From: CAVPWP01 sp963709395
GTDB lineage: Bacteria; Pseudomonadota; Alphaproteobacteria; Rhodobacterales; Rhodobacteraceae
Length of the DNA stretch: 64,000 bases
Assembly (NCBI GenBank): GCA_963709395.1
Contig: CAVPWP010000001.1
Span: 62,001-126,000 of the forward strand
Reading direction: 5' to 3'
Made by a program: the position numbers and the translations under genes. Under the pieces are notes generated by a model, which saw only the letters and a list, made by a program, of their open reading frames with translations, made no database searches and was not told where the DNA came from. Positions 26,599 to 34,821 of the stretch are shown in pieces. Each line of letters starts with the position of its first letter. The first letter of the stretch is position 1.

Positions 26599-27825
26599 TC
26601 AGGCTGCCAGGGCGCGGGCAGGGGGCGCGGGGCGACGCCCGCGGAAGAGAATCAGCGCCACGATCGCGATGTTCACGAGGTTCCAGCCGATGCCGTTGAG
26701 GAAGGCCATCCGGTAGGACCCGGTCACGTCGTAGATCCATCCCGACATCCAGCCGCCAAGCGCCATGCCGACGATGGTGGCGAAGATCACCGATCCGACC
26801 CGCGCGCCGGCTTCCTTCGGGGGCATGTATTCGCGCACGACAAGGGCATAGCTCGGCACGATGCCGCCCTGGCTCAGACCGAAGACAAGAGAGACGAGGT
26901 AGAGCGACACGAGTCCCCCCGCCGGCAGATAGAGGAAAAGTGCCAGGCACTGCAGGACCGACCCGATCAGCAGTGTCCGCACCCCGCCCAGCCGGTCGGC
27001 CAGAAGACCCGAGATCAGGCGCGAAACGACGCCGCCCATCAGCATCAGCGACAGCATCTCGGCGCCGACCGCCGGGCCGTATCCAAGGTCGACGCAATAG
27101 GCCACGATATGGACCTGCGGCATCGACATCGCCACGCAGCAGCCGACCCCGGCGAGGATCAGCATCAGTTGCAGGGTGCGCGGGCTGAACCCCACGGCCT
27201 GCGCCCGGACGCTGGCGGCCTCGGCCGCGCGGGCGGTGGCCTCGACCGGGACACGGGCGCGCAGCAGGAACGACAGCGGCACGACGATGGCCGGAACGAT
27301 CAGCGCAAGCGCCACATAGGCGCCGCGCCAGCCGTACTCGACCTGCACGCCGGCCAGCACCAGCGGCCAGATCGCGCCCGAGAGGTAGTTGCCACTGGCC
27401 GCGATCGCCACGGCGATTCCGCGCCGCGCAAGGAACCAATGCGAGATATCGGCGATCAGGGGGCCGAAGCTGGTGGCCGACCCGAACCCGATCAGAAGAT
27501 GGAGAAGCGACAGCGTCCAGACCGATCCGCTGACCGCCGACAGAGCGAACCCCGCCGACATGATCAGCGCCGAGGCGACAAGGGCGGGCGTGATCCCGAA
27601 GCGGTCGACGACCCGGCCGGTCAGCAGGTTTCCAAGCGCGAAGCCCGCCATCGTCAGCGTGTAGGGCAACGACGCCCCGGCCCGGTCGACGCCGAACTCG
27701 CTCTGGACCGAGGGCAGCACGACGATCACCGCCCACATGCCCACGTTGCCGGCAATCGCGATGCCCAGCGTGATGGCGAGGCGCCGCCATGCGGTACGGC
27801 TGTCGAGGGCGTCGGGAGCGGTCAT
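26599..27825 (-). CDS. MFS transporter (monocarboxylate/oxalate-formate porter type)
   Basis: 408 residues, 12 predicted membrane helices. The motif GNLLTGRVVDRFGITPALVAS after helix 2 and the matching SGLLADRLGGVRTLLIGS in the second half mark the MFS fold; the GFGSATSFGPLIADISHWF stretch resembles monocarboxylate and oxalate/formate porters. Substrate not known. It stands alone between the small-RNA unit and a divergent dehydrogenase gene (120-base gap). Confidence 0.85.
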   Translation of the reverse strand: MTAPDALDSRTAWRRLAITLGIAIAGNVGMWAVIVVLPSVQSEFGVDRAGASLPYTLTMAGFALGNLLTGRVVDRFGITPALVASALIMSAGFALSAVSGSVWTLSLLHLLIGFGSATSFGPLIADISHWFLARRGIAVAIAASGNYLSGAIWPLVLAGVQVEYGWRGAYVALALIVPAIVVPLSFLLRARVPVEATARAAEAASVRAQAVGFSPRTLQLMLILAGVGCCVAMSMPQVHIVAYCVDLGYGPAVGAEMLSLMLMGGVVSRLISGLLADRLGGVRTLLIGSVLQCLALFLYLPAGGLVSLYLVSLVFGLSQGGIVPSYALVVREYMPPKEAGARVGSVIFATIVGMALGGWMSGWIYDVTGSYRMAFLNGIGWNLVNIAIVALILFRGRRPAPPARALAA

Positions 27826-27945
27826 GGCGCGACGCTAGCGCCGCCGCCAGGTGGCGTCCATCCTGACCGTGCGCTGCCGGGCTTCGCGCTTTTCTTCGCA
27901 CCTGCGGCCTGTATGCTCGCGCCCGACAGAACTGGAGGCCCGCAT

Positions 27946-28719
27946 ATGTCATTCGAAGGCAAGACCGCCGTGATCACCGGATCGAACTCGGGCATCGGCC
28001 TTGGCGTGGCCCGCGCCCTGGCCCGCGCCGGGGCGGACGTGGTGCTCAACAGCTTCACCGACCGCGACGAGGACCACGCGCTGGCCGAAGAGATCGCGAA
28101 GGAGACCGGGGTGCGCGCGCGCTATATCAGCGCCGACATGTCGAAGGCGGGCGCGTGCCGCGCGCTGATCGAGACAGCCGGGGCCTGCGATATCCTGGTC
28201 AACAACGCCGGCATCCAGCATGTGGCACCCGTCGACCAGTTCCCGACCGAGAAATGGGACGCGATCATCGCGATCAACCTGACCTCGGCCTTCCACACCA
28301 CGGCGGCCGCGCTGCCGATGATGCGCAAGGCGGGGTGGGGGCGGATCGTCAACATCGCCTCGGCCCACGGGTTGCGCGCGTCGCCCTACAAATCGGCCTA
28401 TGTGGCCGCCAAGCATGGCGTCGTCGGACTGACCAAGACCGTGGCGCTCGAGACCGCGGGCGAGGCGATCACCTGCAACGCGATCTGTCCGGGCTATGTG
28501 CTGACCCCGATCATCGAGGCCCAGATCCCCGACCAGATGAAGACGCACAACATGGACGAGGAAACCGTCCTGCGCGAGGTGATCCTGGTGAAGCACCCGT
28601 CGCGCAAGTTCGCGACCATCGATCAGGTCGCCGGGACGGTGATGTTCCTGTGTTCGCCCAACGGTGATGAGATTCGCGGCACGACGATCAGCCTGGACGG
28701 CGGCTGGACCGCGAACTGA
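27946..28719 (+). CDS. 3-hydroxybutyrate dehydrogenase-like short-chain dehydrogenase
   Basis: 257 residues, Rossmann-fold SDR. The NAD-binding motif GSNSGIGLGVARAL is near residue 12, NNAG at about 86-89, the catalytic Ser in IASAHGLRAS and the Tyr-x-x-x-Lys in SAYVAAKHG. The tail AICPGYVLTPIIEAQIPDQM and DEETVLREVILVKHPSRKF is typical of D-beta-hydroxybutyrate dehydrogenase (BdhA/HbdH), which turns (R)-3-hydroxybutyrate into acetoacetate during polyhydroxybutyrate use. GGAGG precedes the ATG at 27946. Confidence 0.88.
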   Translation: MSFEGKTAVITGSNSGIGLGVARALARAGADVVLNSFTDRDEDHALAEEIAKETGVRARYISADMSKAGACRALIETAGACDILVNNAGIQHVAPVDQFPTEKWDAIIAINLTSAFHTTAAALPMMRKAGWGRIVNIASAHGLRASPYKSAYVAAKHGVVGLTKTVALETAGEAITCNAICPGYVLTPIIEAQIPDQMKTHNMDEETVLREVILVKHPSRKFATIDQVAGTVMFLCSPNGDEIRGTTISLDGGWTAN

Positions 28720-28751
28720 GGCGGCGACAGCTGCAGAATTCGCAGGGGAGC

Positions 28752-28786
28752 CCTTCGAAACAGAAACGGCCCCGCTCGGGGGCCGT
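28752..28786 (-). terminator. Hairpin terminator downstream of the 65-residue membrane protein gene
   Basis: Stem ACGGCCCC/GGGGCCGT (28766-28773 with 28779-28786), 5-base loop, followed on the minus strand by TTTCTGTTTC. It lies 43 bases after the stop of the small gene and also sits after the convergent dehydrogenase, so it may serve both, with the better T tail on the minus side. Confidence 0.6.
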
Positions 28787-28829
28787 TCCACTAAGTCCTC
28801 TCATTGAGAGAACCCGATCGATGATCGCA

Positions 28830-29027
28830 TCAGTTCGCAGCAGCGACGGCCGCGACGAGGGCCAGAAGGACGACCGGAATGACCCAGCCTCCACCAGTTC
28901 CGGTGCTGGTTTCCTCGACGATGATCTCGGGCTCCATTACCGGAGCTTCCATGCTGCCGGCGTAGGCTGCCGTCGACATGGCGGCTGCCATGGCGAGTGC
29001 GATCGCAGTGTTCTTAATGGTAGTCAT
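28830..29027 (-). CDS. Small exported membrane protein, 65 residues, function unknown
   Basis: Begins with a clear signal peptide (TTIKNTAIALAMAAAMSTAA, cut after AYA), followed by an acidic stretch MEAPVMEPEIIVEETSTG, a triple glycine and a C-terminal hydrophobic helix WVIPVVLLALVAAVAAA. The layout suggests a periplasmic acidic segment tethered by one helix. AAAGGTG precedes the ATG at 29027 and a terminator follows, so it looks like an independent gene. Small proteins of this pattern occur in Rhodobacterales, but I cannot name a family with confidence. Confidence 0.7.
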   Translation of the reverse strand: MTTIKNTAIALAMAAAMSTAAYAGSMEAPVMEPEIIVEETSTGTGGGWVIPVVLLALVAAVAAAN

Positions 29028-29163
29028 TGGTGCACCTTTGAGTTGGAATTCGCGGATTGCTTTTAGTCCTGTACACTGCGATGGGCAATAAAGTGAGTCA
29101 AAAGGAAAAATCCCTTGTTGCGTTATTGGCACAGGACGATATCCCGGCATCCTCAACCGGCGA

Positions 29164-29949
29164 TCATTCCGCCGCGCGCCCGCTGACGCCACCGGTCCCG
29201 CCGTCGTCTACACGGGGACCTTTCGGACTGCCCGCGGCGCTCTCCGTGACCAGTCCCGCCACCGGTGTCGTCTCGATCGGCGCGCCTTCGGTACCGGCCG
29301 GATAGACGAGGCCGGCCGAGATGATCAGCTTGGCTGCGTCCTCGACGCTCATGTCGAGTTCGACCACATCCTTCTTCGGAACGAACAGCAGAAATCCCGA
29401 CGTCGGGTTCGGCGTGGTCGGCAGGAAGACCGAGACGATGCGCTCGTCGCCGCGGATCCGGCGATCGATCTCGCCCTTGGCGGTGGTCGACACGAAGGCG
29501 ATGGCCCATATTCCGGGGCGGGGATATTGCACGAGGCAGGCCTTGTCGAAGGTCGTTTCGGTCTGGGCGAAGACGGTTTCGGCGATCTGCTTGAGACCGT
29601 TGTAGACCGAGCGCACGATCGGCATCCGGTCGACCAGTCCTTCGCCCCAGTTGATCAGCGACCGTCCGATCAGCCCCTTGGCCAGCCAGCCGACGATGAT
29701 CGTGAAGATCAGGAAGATGACGACGCCGACACCGCGCAGGTTGACCCCGATGTACTGCTCGGGGCGATAGCTCTGGGGCACGAACGGAAGGACCCAGCCG
29801 TCGATCCAGCCGATGACGGTCCAGACCAGCCAGATCGTGACGCTGATCGGGGCGATCACGATCAGACCGGTCAGAAAACTGGCGCGCAGCCCCGCGAAAA
29901 GGCCGCGGCGCCGCTTGACCTCGTGCTGGTCGTCCAAGGGGGCATTCAT
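29164..29949 (-). CDS. DUF502 family membrane protein
   Basis: 261 residues from the ATG at 29949 (MNAPLDDQHEVKRRRG). Two membrane helices (about 20-45 and 75-98) flank the family motif, followed by the conserved DRMPIVRSVYNGLKQIAETV and FLPTTPNPTSGFLLFVPKKD. DUF502 (PF04367) proteins are widespread inner membrane proteins related to the COV/LCV proteins of plants; role not established. The C-terminal 35 residues (Gly/Thr-rich) are not conserved. Longer in-frame starts are rejected because they add arginine-rich sequence. Confidence 0.85.
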   Translation of the reverse strand: MNAPLDDQHEVKRRRGLFAGLRASFLTGLIVIAPISVTIWLVWTVIGWIDGWVLPFVPQSYRPEQYIGVNLRGVGVVIFLIFTIIVGWLAKGLIGRSLINWGEGLVDRMPIVRSVYNGLKQIAETVFAQTETTFDKACLVQYPRPGIWAIAFVSTTAKGEIDRRIRGDERIVSVFLPTTPNPTSGFLLFVPKKDVVELDMSVEDAAKLIISAGLVYPAGTEGAPIETTPVAGLVTESAAGSPKGPRVDDGGTGGVSGRAAE

Positions 29950-30058
29950 GGTCGGGTCTTTTCCGGTATGGTCCTGACCGGGCTCACGGCCCCGGTAACG
30001 CGATGAATCTAGGCGTTCCGGCGCCGCCCGACAATATGCGCCGTCGGCAGAGGACGAC

Positions 30059-30997
30059 TTATCGCCCGGCTGAGGCCCCGCCCGGATGCACTGTGGCGAT
30101 CTCGGCGGCAATCGCGGCGCCAAGGCGCGCATTGTTCAGCACAAGCGCGATATTGGCCGTCAGCGAGGCGCCGCCCGTCAGCTCGTAAAGCCGCTGCAAG
30201 AGGTAGGGCGTGACCCCCTTGCCAGTGATCCCGGCGGCTGCGGCGTCAGCCTGCGCCCGGAGGATCAGCGGGGCGAGGGTGTCGCGGGATATCTCGTCGG
30301 CGGCAGGGATCGGGTTGGCGACAAGCTGCCCGCCCGGCAGGCCCAGGGCGGCCCGCATCGAATGGGCCGCCGCGATCTGGGCCGGGGTGTCCATGCGCAG
30401 CGGTGCGGGCAGACCCGAACTGCGCGACCAGAAGGCCGGAAAATCGTCCTGCCCATAGGCAATGACCGGAACCCCGTAGGTTTCCAGCACCTCGAGCGTC
30501 TTGGGCAGGTCGAGAATGGCCTTGGCCCCCGCCGCGACCACGGTGACCGGCGTCTGCGCCAGTTCCGCCAGATCGGCCGAGATGTCGAAGCTTTGCTCGG
30601 CCCCGCGGTGGACACCGCCGATCCCACCCGTGGCGAAGACGGCGATCCCGGCGCGCGCCGCCGCGATCATCGTGGCCGCCACAGTGGTGGCCCCGGTTCC
30701 GCCCCGCGCCAGGCACACGGCCAGGTCGGCGCGGGACAGCTTCGCGACCCGGCGGGCCTGGGCAAGGGCGTCGAGTTCGGCCTCCTGCAGCCCGACGTGA
30801 AGCCGCCCAGACATCACCGCGATGGTGGCAGGAACCGCGCCGGCCTCGCGCACCGCGGCCTCGACCGCGCGCGCGGTCTCGACGTTCTGCGGGAAGGGCA
30901 TGCCATGGGTGATGATCGTGGATTCGAGCGCCACGAGCGGCGCGCCCGAGGCCCGCGCCTCGGCCACCTCGGGCGAATAGGCGATGTCGATGGTCAT
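30059..30997 (-). CDS. psuG: Pseudouridine-5'-phosphate glycosidase
   Basis: Splits pseudouridine 5'-phosphate into uracil and ribose 5-phosphate. 312 residues, the usual length. Conserved landmarks in order: LVALESTIITHGMPFPQN, SGRLHVGL, RADLAVCLARGGTGATTVAA, FATGGIGGVHRGAEQSFDIS, KAILDLPKTLEVLETYGVPV and the C-terminal NIALVLNNARLGA. The start overlaps the stop of the upstream PfkB-type kinase by 4 bases, forming the usual psuK-psuG pair. Confidence 0.95.
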   Translation of the reverse strand: MTIDIAYSPEVAEARASGAPLVALESTIITHGMPFPQNVETARAVEAAVREAGAVPATIAVMSGRLHVGLQEAELDALAQARRVAKLSRADLAVCLARGGTGATTVAATMIAAARAGIAVFATGGIGGVHRGAEQSFDISADLAELAQTPVTVVAAGAKAILDLPKTLEVLETYGVPVIAYGQDDFPAFWSRSSGLPAPLRMDTPAQIAAAHSMRAALGLPGGQLVANPIPAADEISRDTLAPLILRAQADAAAAGITGKGVTPYLLQRLYELTGGASLTANIALVLNNARLGAAIAAEIATVHPGGASAGR

Positions 30998-31901
30998 GAC
31001 GGCACGTCTCCTGACACATAGTCGGCGGCCGCGCGCAGAGCAGCCGCCAGGGCGTCGCCGGGAGAGACCCCGGCGCGTTCGGCGGCGATATGCGCGGCCA
31101 GAAAGGTATCGCCCGCGCCGGTGACACGGGTCACCAGGACCTCGGGCGGGGTGGCGGTCAGAAGTCCGTTCGGGCCGGCCTCGGCGGCGGTGCGCCCGCC
31201 GTCGGTCACGAGAACGCGCGCCGCGCCCCGCGCAAGCAGCGCCTGCGGCCGCTTCGGGCGCCGAGGCATATGCCGCGTGGCCCAGGATGCCCGCCTCTTC
31301 GAGGTTGAGATAAAGCGTGGCGTTCGGCGGTCGCCAGAAGCGGTTGCAGCCGGTCGGCCTTGCCGGGAGACGCGGGCGCCACGCGCAGGTCGGCCCGCGC
31401 CAGAAGCGGGCTTTGCGCGATCTCGGCCAGAAGACCGATGGTCAGGTTGCCGTCAAGCGCCACCGGCCCGTCGAACGGCGCCTCGGACCGGCCCAGCCGC
31501 CCGTCTTCGAGCGGCCGCAGGATCTTGGCCCCCGCCGCTTCGAGCGAATGCGCGTCGGCGATCGCGGCGATCAGCCCGTTGGCGCCCTCGATTGCCATGT
31601 AGATGTCGGTGGGCAGATCCTCCGAGAGATAGGCATAGTCGGTCAGAAGGCCCAGCGACCGCGCCGCGGCGACAAGTTCGCGGCCTTCCTCGTCCTGCCC
31701 GATGGCGGTCAGGATCGCCGGGGTCATCCCGAACCGGCGCAGCGCCATGGCGATGTTCATCGCGACCCCGCCGGGATTGCGGGAAATACGGCCCGGCACG
31801 TCCGATCCCACGCGCATCACGGCAGGGGCGCGGCCGATCACGTCCCACAGGACCGAGCCGATGCACAGGATGTCGGGTCTGGGGGACGTCACCGTGTTCA
31901 T
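30994..31901 (-). CDS. PfkB-family carbohydrate kinase, probable pseudouridine kinase (two frameshifts)
   Basis: Ribokinase-fold kinase that would make pseudouridine 5'-phosphate for PsuG. ATG at 31901 (MNTVTSPRPDILCIGS). The family site SRNPGGVAMNIAMALRRFG is near residue 40, and the C-terminal ATP/anion-hole motif TRVTGAGDTFLAAHIAAE is intact. Two single-base insertions, at about 31319-31320 and 31247-31248, break the frame on either side of YLNLEEAGILGHAAYASAPE. Removing both gives 301 residues with correct end. Assignment to pseudouridine rather than another nucleoside or sugar rests on coupling to psuG. Confidence 0.82.
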
Positions 31902-31981
31902 GACCGGATTTGTTGCCCGGCGGAACCGCCCCGGCAAGGCTCAATCGTCCGACTGTGGCGCAAGTTGGGGCAGGGGGCCAA

Positions 31982-32065
31982 TCAGGCGTCTTTCAGCCCG
32001 TAGCGGTCGGGTTCCTCGAAGATGTCGAGCGCCGGCATGGCGGTGATGAAGTCGGGCAAGGTCAC
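31982..32065 (-). pseudogene. Possible remnant of a cupin-type gene (27 codons)
   Basis: A GTG at 32065 with GAGG upstream opens a 27-codon frame reading VTLPDFITAMPALDIFEEPD and ending YGLKDA. The first half resembles the N-terminus of small cupin proteins found in Rhodobacterales; the rest of the barrel is missing, so this could be an internal-deletion remnant. It may also be chance. Nothing else was seen between 31902 and 32075. Confidence 0.25.
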
Positions 32066-32075
32066 TGATTCATCC

Positions 32076-32300
32076 TCAGGCGGGGCTGTTCGCGCGCAGG
32101 AAATCCCAAGCATCCACGACGCGTCCGTCCGACAGCGTGCATGTCCCGCCCGAGCCGTCGGGTTGGCTCAGGGCATAGGTGCCGCCCTGCTCGACGCAGA
32201 AGGTCGCGGCGGGGTTGGCCAGTTCGGTCGCGTCGCTCTGCATCGTACAGGCCGACGCCCCGGCAAGGGCGAGCGGGAGAAGGATGGTGGGGTATTTCAT
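32076..32300 (-). CDS. DUF333-containing small lipoprotein
   Basis: 74 residues. Signal peptide with lipobox ASAC (Cys18), then the DUF333 (PF03891) motif NPAATFCVEQGGTYALSQPD with the paired cysteines Cys35 and Cys53 and the closing DGRVVDAWDFLRAN. DUF333 proteins are small envelope lipoproteins, sometimes labelled hemolysin, of unknown role. Divergent from rpsB. Confidence 0.82.
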   Translation of the reverse strand: MKYPTILLPLALAGASACTMQSDATELANPAATFCVEQGGTYALSQPDGSGGTCTLSDGRVVDAWDFLRANSPA

Positions 32301-32351
32301 GATGGCCTTACTGTAATGATAGAGGTGAGACCTTAGCGGGCCGCAGGGGCC

Positions 32352-32380
32352 TTGTCATTCCCCCGGCGATGGCTTAGACG
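32352..32380 (+). promoter_or_regulatory. Probable promoter for rpsB-tsf
   Basis: TTGTCA at 32352-32357 (five of six consensus), 17-base spacer, TAGACG at 32375-32380. It would give a leader of about 110 nt before rpsB, long enough for autogenous control by S2 as in other bacteria; no specific leader structure was identified. Confidence 0.4.
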
Positions 32381-32497
32381 CGCGCTCACTTCACAGGCAG
32401 GGCTTGGGCCTTGCGGGGGAGACATCCCCGCAGGTCCGCCGGTTGAGGGCAACCTCTGACGCTCTGCCGAGGCGCAAACCGGAAAAGGAACATGGAC

Positions 32498-33316
32498 ATG
32501 GCGCTCCCCGAGTTTACTCTGCGCCAGCTTCTGGAAGCTGGCGTTCACTTCGGTCACCAGACACAGCGCTGGAACCCGCGGATGGGTCCGTATATCTACG
32601 GCGACCGCAACGGCATCCACATCATCGACCTGACGCAGACCGTTCCGATGCTGGACGCGGCGCTTCAGGCGCTGCGCGACACCGCCGCAAAGGGCGGCCG
32701 CATCCTCTTCGTCGGCACCAAGCGGCAGGCACAGCGTCCCGTCGCCGAGGCCGCCGAGAAATCGGCGCAGTACTACATGAACCACCGCTGGCTCGGCGGC
32801 ACGCTGACCAACTGGAAGACCGTGTCGCAGTCGATCAAGCGGCTCAAGGAGATCGACGAGCTGCTTGCGCATGGCGCCGAGGGTCTGACCAAGAAAGAGC
32901 GTCTGGGCATGGAGCGCGAGCAGGCCAAGCTTCAGGCCTCGCTGGGCGGAATCCGCGACATGGGCGGTGTGCCGGACCTTCTGTTCGTCATCGACGTGAA
33001 CAAGGAAGACCTGGCCATTCTCGAGGCGAAGAAGCTGGGCATCCCGGTCGTGGCCGTGGTCGACACCAACTGCTCGCCCGATGGCGTGGACTACCTGATC
33101 CCCGGCAATGACGACGCCGCCCGCGCCATCGCGCTTTATTGCGATCTGGCCGCGCGTGCCGTGCTTGACGGGATGAGCGCGCAGATGGGTGCCGCCGGCA
33201 TCGACATCGGTGCGATGGAAGAGGTCGCCGTCGAAGAGGCGCTGGCCGAAACCGCCGAGACCCCCGCCGAAGCGACCGAGACACCGGCCGAAGAGGCGAC
33301 CGCGACCGCCGAATAG
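32498..33316 (+). CDS. rpsB: Small ribosomal subunit protein uS2
   Basis: 272 residues from the ATG at 32498 (MALPEFTLRQLLEAGVHFGH). A second ATG 6 bases upstream (32492) is too close to the AAGGA at 32485-32489; the chosen start leaves 8 bases. Core uS2 motifs are complete: GDRNGIHIIDLTQT, HRWLGGTLTNWKT, DVNKEDLAILEAKKLGIPVV and DYLIPGNDDAARAI. The last 35 residues are an Ala/Glu/Thr-rich tail typical of alphaproteobacterial S2. Followed by tsf in the usual order. Confidence 0.97.
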   Translation: MALPEFTLRQLLEAGVHFGHQTQRWNPRMGPYIYGDRNGIHIIDLTQTVPMLDAALQALRDTAAKGGRILFVGTKRQAQRPVAEAAEKSAQYYMNHRWLGGTLTNWKTVSQSIKRLKEIDELLAHGAEGLTKKERLGMEREQAKLQASLGGIRDMGGVPDLLFVIDVNKEDLAILEAKKLGIPVVAVVDTNCSPDGVDYLIPGNDDAARAIALYCDLAARAVLDGMSAQMGAAGIDIGAMEEVAVEEALAETAETPAEATETPAEEATATAE

Positions 33317-33396
33317 GCGCGCGTGTCACGCAAATGACACCGGGCGCAGGCAGGACCTGCGCCCATACCCCTTTTGATGACCTGAGGAGAGCCGAG

Positions 33397-34299
33397 ATGG
33401 CAATCACAGCTGCACAGGTGAAAGAGCTCCGCGAACAGTCCGGCGCGGGCATGATGGACGCCAAGAAGGCGCTGACCGAAACCGATGGCGACATGGAAGC
33501 CGCGATCGACTGGCTGCGCACCAAGGGCCTGGCCAAGGCCGCCAAGAAGTCGGGCCGCACCGCGGCCGAAGGCCTCGTGGCCGTCAAGGTCGCCGGTGGC
33601 CGTGGCGTCGCCGTCGAGATCAACTCGGAAACCGACTTCGTCGCCAAGAACGCCGAATTCCAGAGCATGGTCTCGGCCATTGCCGATGTGGCCATGGGCG
33701 TAGACAGCACCGAGGCGCTGGCCGCGGCCGACATCGGCGGCAAGTCCGTCACGGATATGATCGTCGCGAAGATCGCCACCATCGGCGAGAACATGAGCCT
33801 GCGCCGCATGGCTTCGCTCGAAGGCGACAGCGTGGCAGCCTATATCCACAACGCGGCTGCCGAGGGCATGGGCAAGATCGGCGTGCTCGTCGCGTATTCG
33901 GGGGGCGACGAAGACCTGGCGCGCGGCATCGCAATGCACATTGCGGCGATCAACCCGCTGGCTCTTGATGAAGCCTCGCTCGACCCGGCCGTGGTCGAGA
34001 AGGAGCGCGAGCTCCAGATCGCGACCGCACTTGAAGAGAACGCAAACGCCGCAAAGCCGAAGCCCGAAAACATCATCCGCGAGAATATCATTCCCGGCCG
34101 GATGAAGAGGTTCCTCGCGGAATCCACGCTGATGAACCAGGTCTACGTCAAAAGCGCGGATGGCAAGACGACCGTGGGGGCTGCTGCCGCCGAGGCCGGC
34201 ATGACCGTCACGGGCTTCGTCCGGCTCGAGGTCGGTGAAGGCATCGAGAAGAAGGAAGAGGACTTCGCCGCCGAGGTGGCCAAGGTCGCCCAGGGCTGA
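33397..34299 (+). CDS. tsf: Translation elongation factor Ts
   Basis: Nucleotide exchange factor for EF-Tu. 300 residues from the ATG at 33397 with GAGGAGA upstream. The UBA-like N-domain (ITAAQVKELREQSGAGMMDA, KKALTETDGD) is followed by the core signature VEINSETDFVAKN that contacts EF-Tu. In an operon with rpsB, 80 bases downstream; a hairpin at 34357-34384 probably ends the transcript. Confidence 0.97.
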   Translation: MAITAAQVKELREQSGAGMMDAKKALTETDGDMEAAIDWLRTKGLAKAAKKSGRTAAEGLVAVKVAGGRGVAVEINSETDFVAKNAEFQSMVSAIADVAMGVDSTEALAAADIGGKSVTDMIVAKIATIGENMSLRRMASLEGDSVAAYIHNAAAEGMGKIGVLVAYSGGDEDLARGIAMHIAAINPLALDEASLDPAVVEKERELQIATALEENANAAKPKPENIIRENIIPGRMKRFLAESTLMNQVYVKSADGKTTVGAAAAEAGMTVTGFVRLEVGEGIEKKEEDFAAEVAKVAQG

Positions 34300-34821
34300 T
34301 CTTGATCGCGGCGCACGCCGCAGAAGCATGATCCAAGGGGTATCACCCCGATTAAGCGGGCGGGCCTTCGGGTCCGCCCGTTTCGATTCGCGTCCCGCAG
34401 ACACAGGGCGCACCTTGGAACCGGCCGCGTGTCGGGTGGTCTACACAAACCACGGCCCCGGCCGAAGCCGGGGCCGCCCCTCACTCGTTATGTAAACGAC
34501 CTTGTACGTGTCGAAGCGTATGGGGCCGCTTCGCCACCCAACGCGCGCTCATCGGGGATGAGAAAGCGCACGCATGACAGGTCAGGTGCCGGCCCAGAAT
34601 ACGGAAAAATACGCCCCCCAGGCCGACGGTCCGGTTTCCCGGTCCCCTCCTGTTGCACCCATAAATCGACGGGCTGTTGCGGAGGGCTGTTCCAAGGCCA
34701 ATGCCACCACTCACGGAACTCAGTAACACTGCCGGTTCGCGGAGCGAGATGGTAGTGAGGGATTCCTTACCCAACGTCAGCCGACGCCATCATGCTCCCG
34801 TTACATTGCGACCTGTCGTGT
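34300..34821 (+). other. Gene-less stretch between tsf and the LuxR-type gene
   Basis: 522 bases with no credible coding region. It holds the tsf terminator (34357-34384) and a very stable second hairpin at 34453-34476 (10-bp stem CGGCCCCGGC/GCCGGGGCCG with a CGAA tetraloop), which has no clear T tail on either strand. The remaining 340 bases up to 34821 show no promoter, repeat or RNA gene that I recognise. Confidence 0.55.
34357..34384 (+). terminator. Hairpin terminator after tsf
   Basis: 7-bp stem CGGGCGG/CCGCCCG (34357-34363 with 34374-34380), 10-base loop, followed by TTTCGATTCG. It lies 57 bases after the tsf stop on the same strand. Confidence 0.6.
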
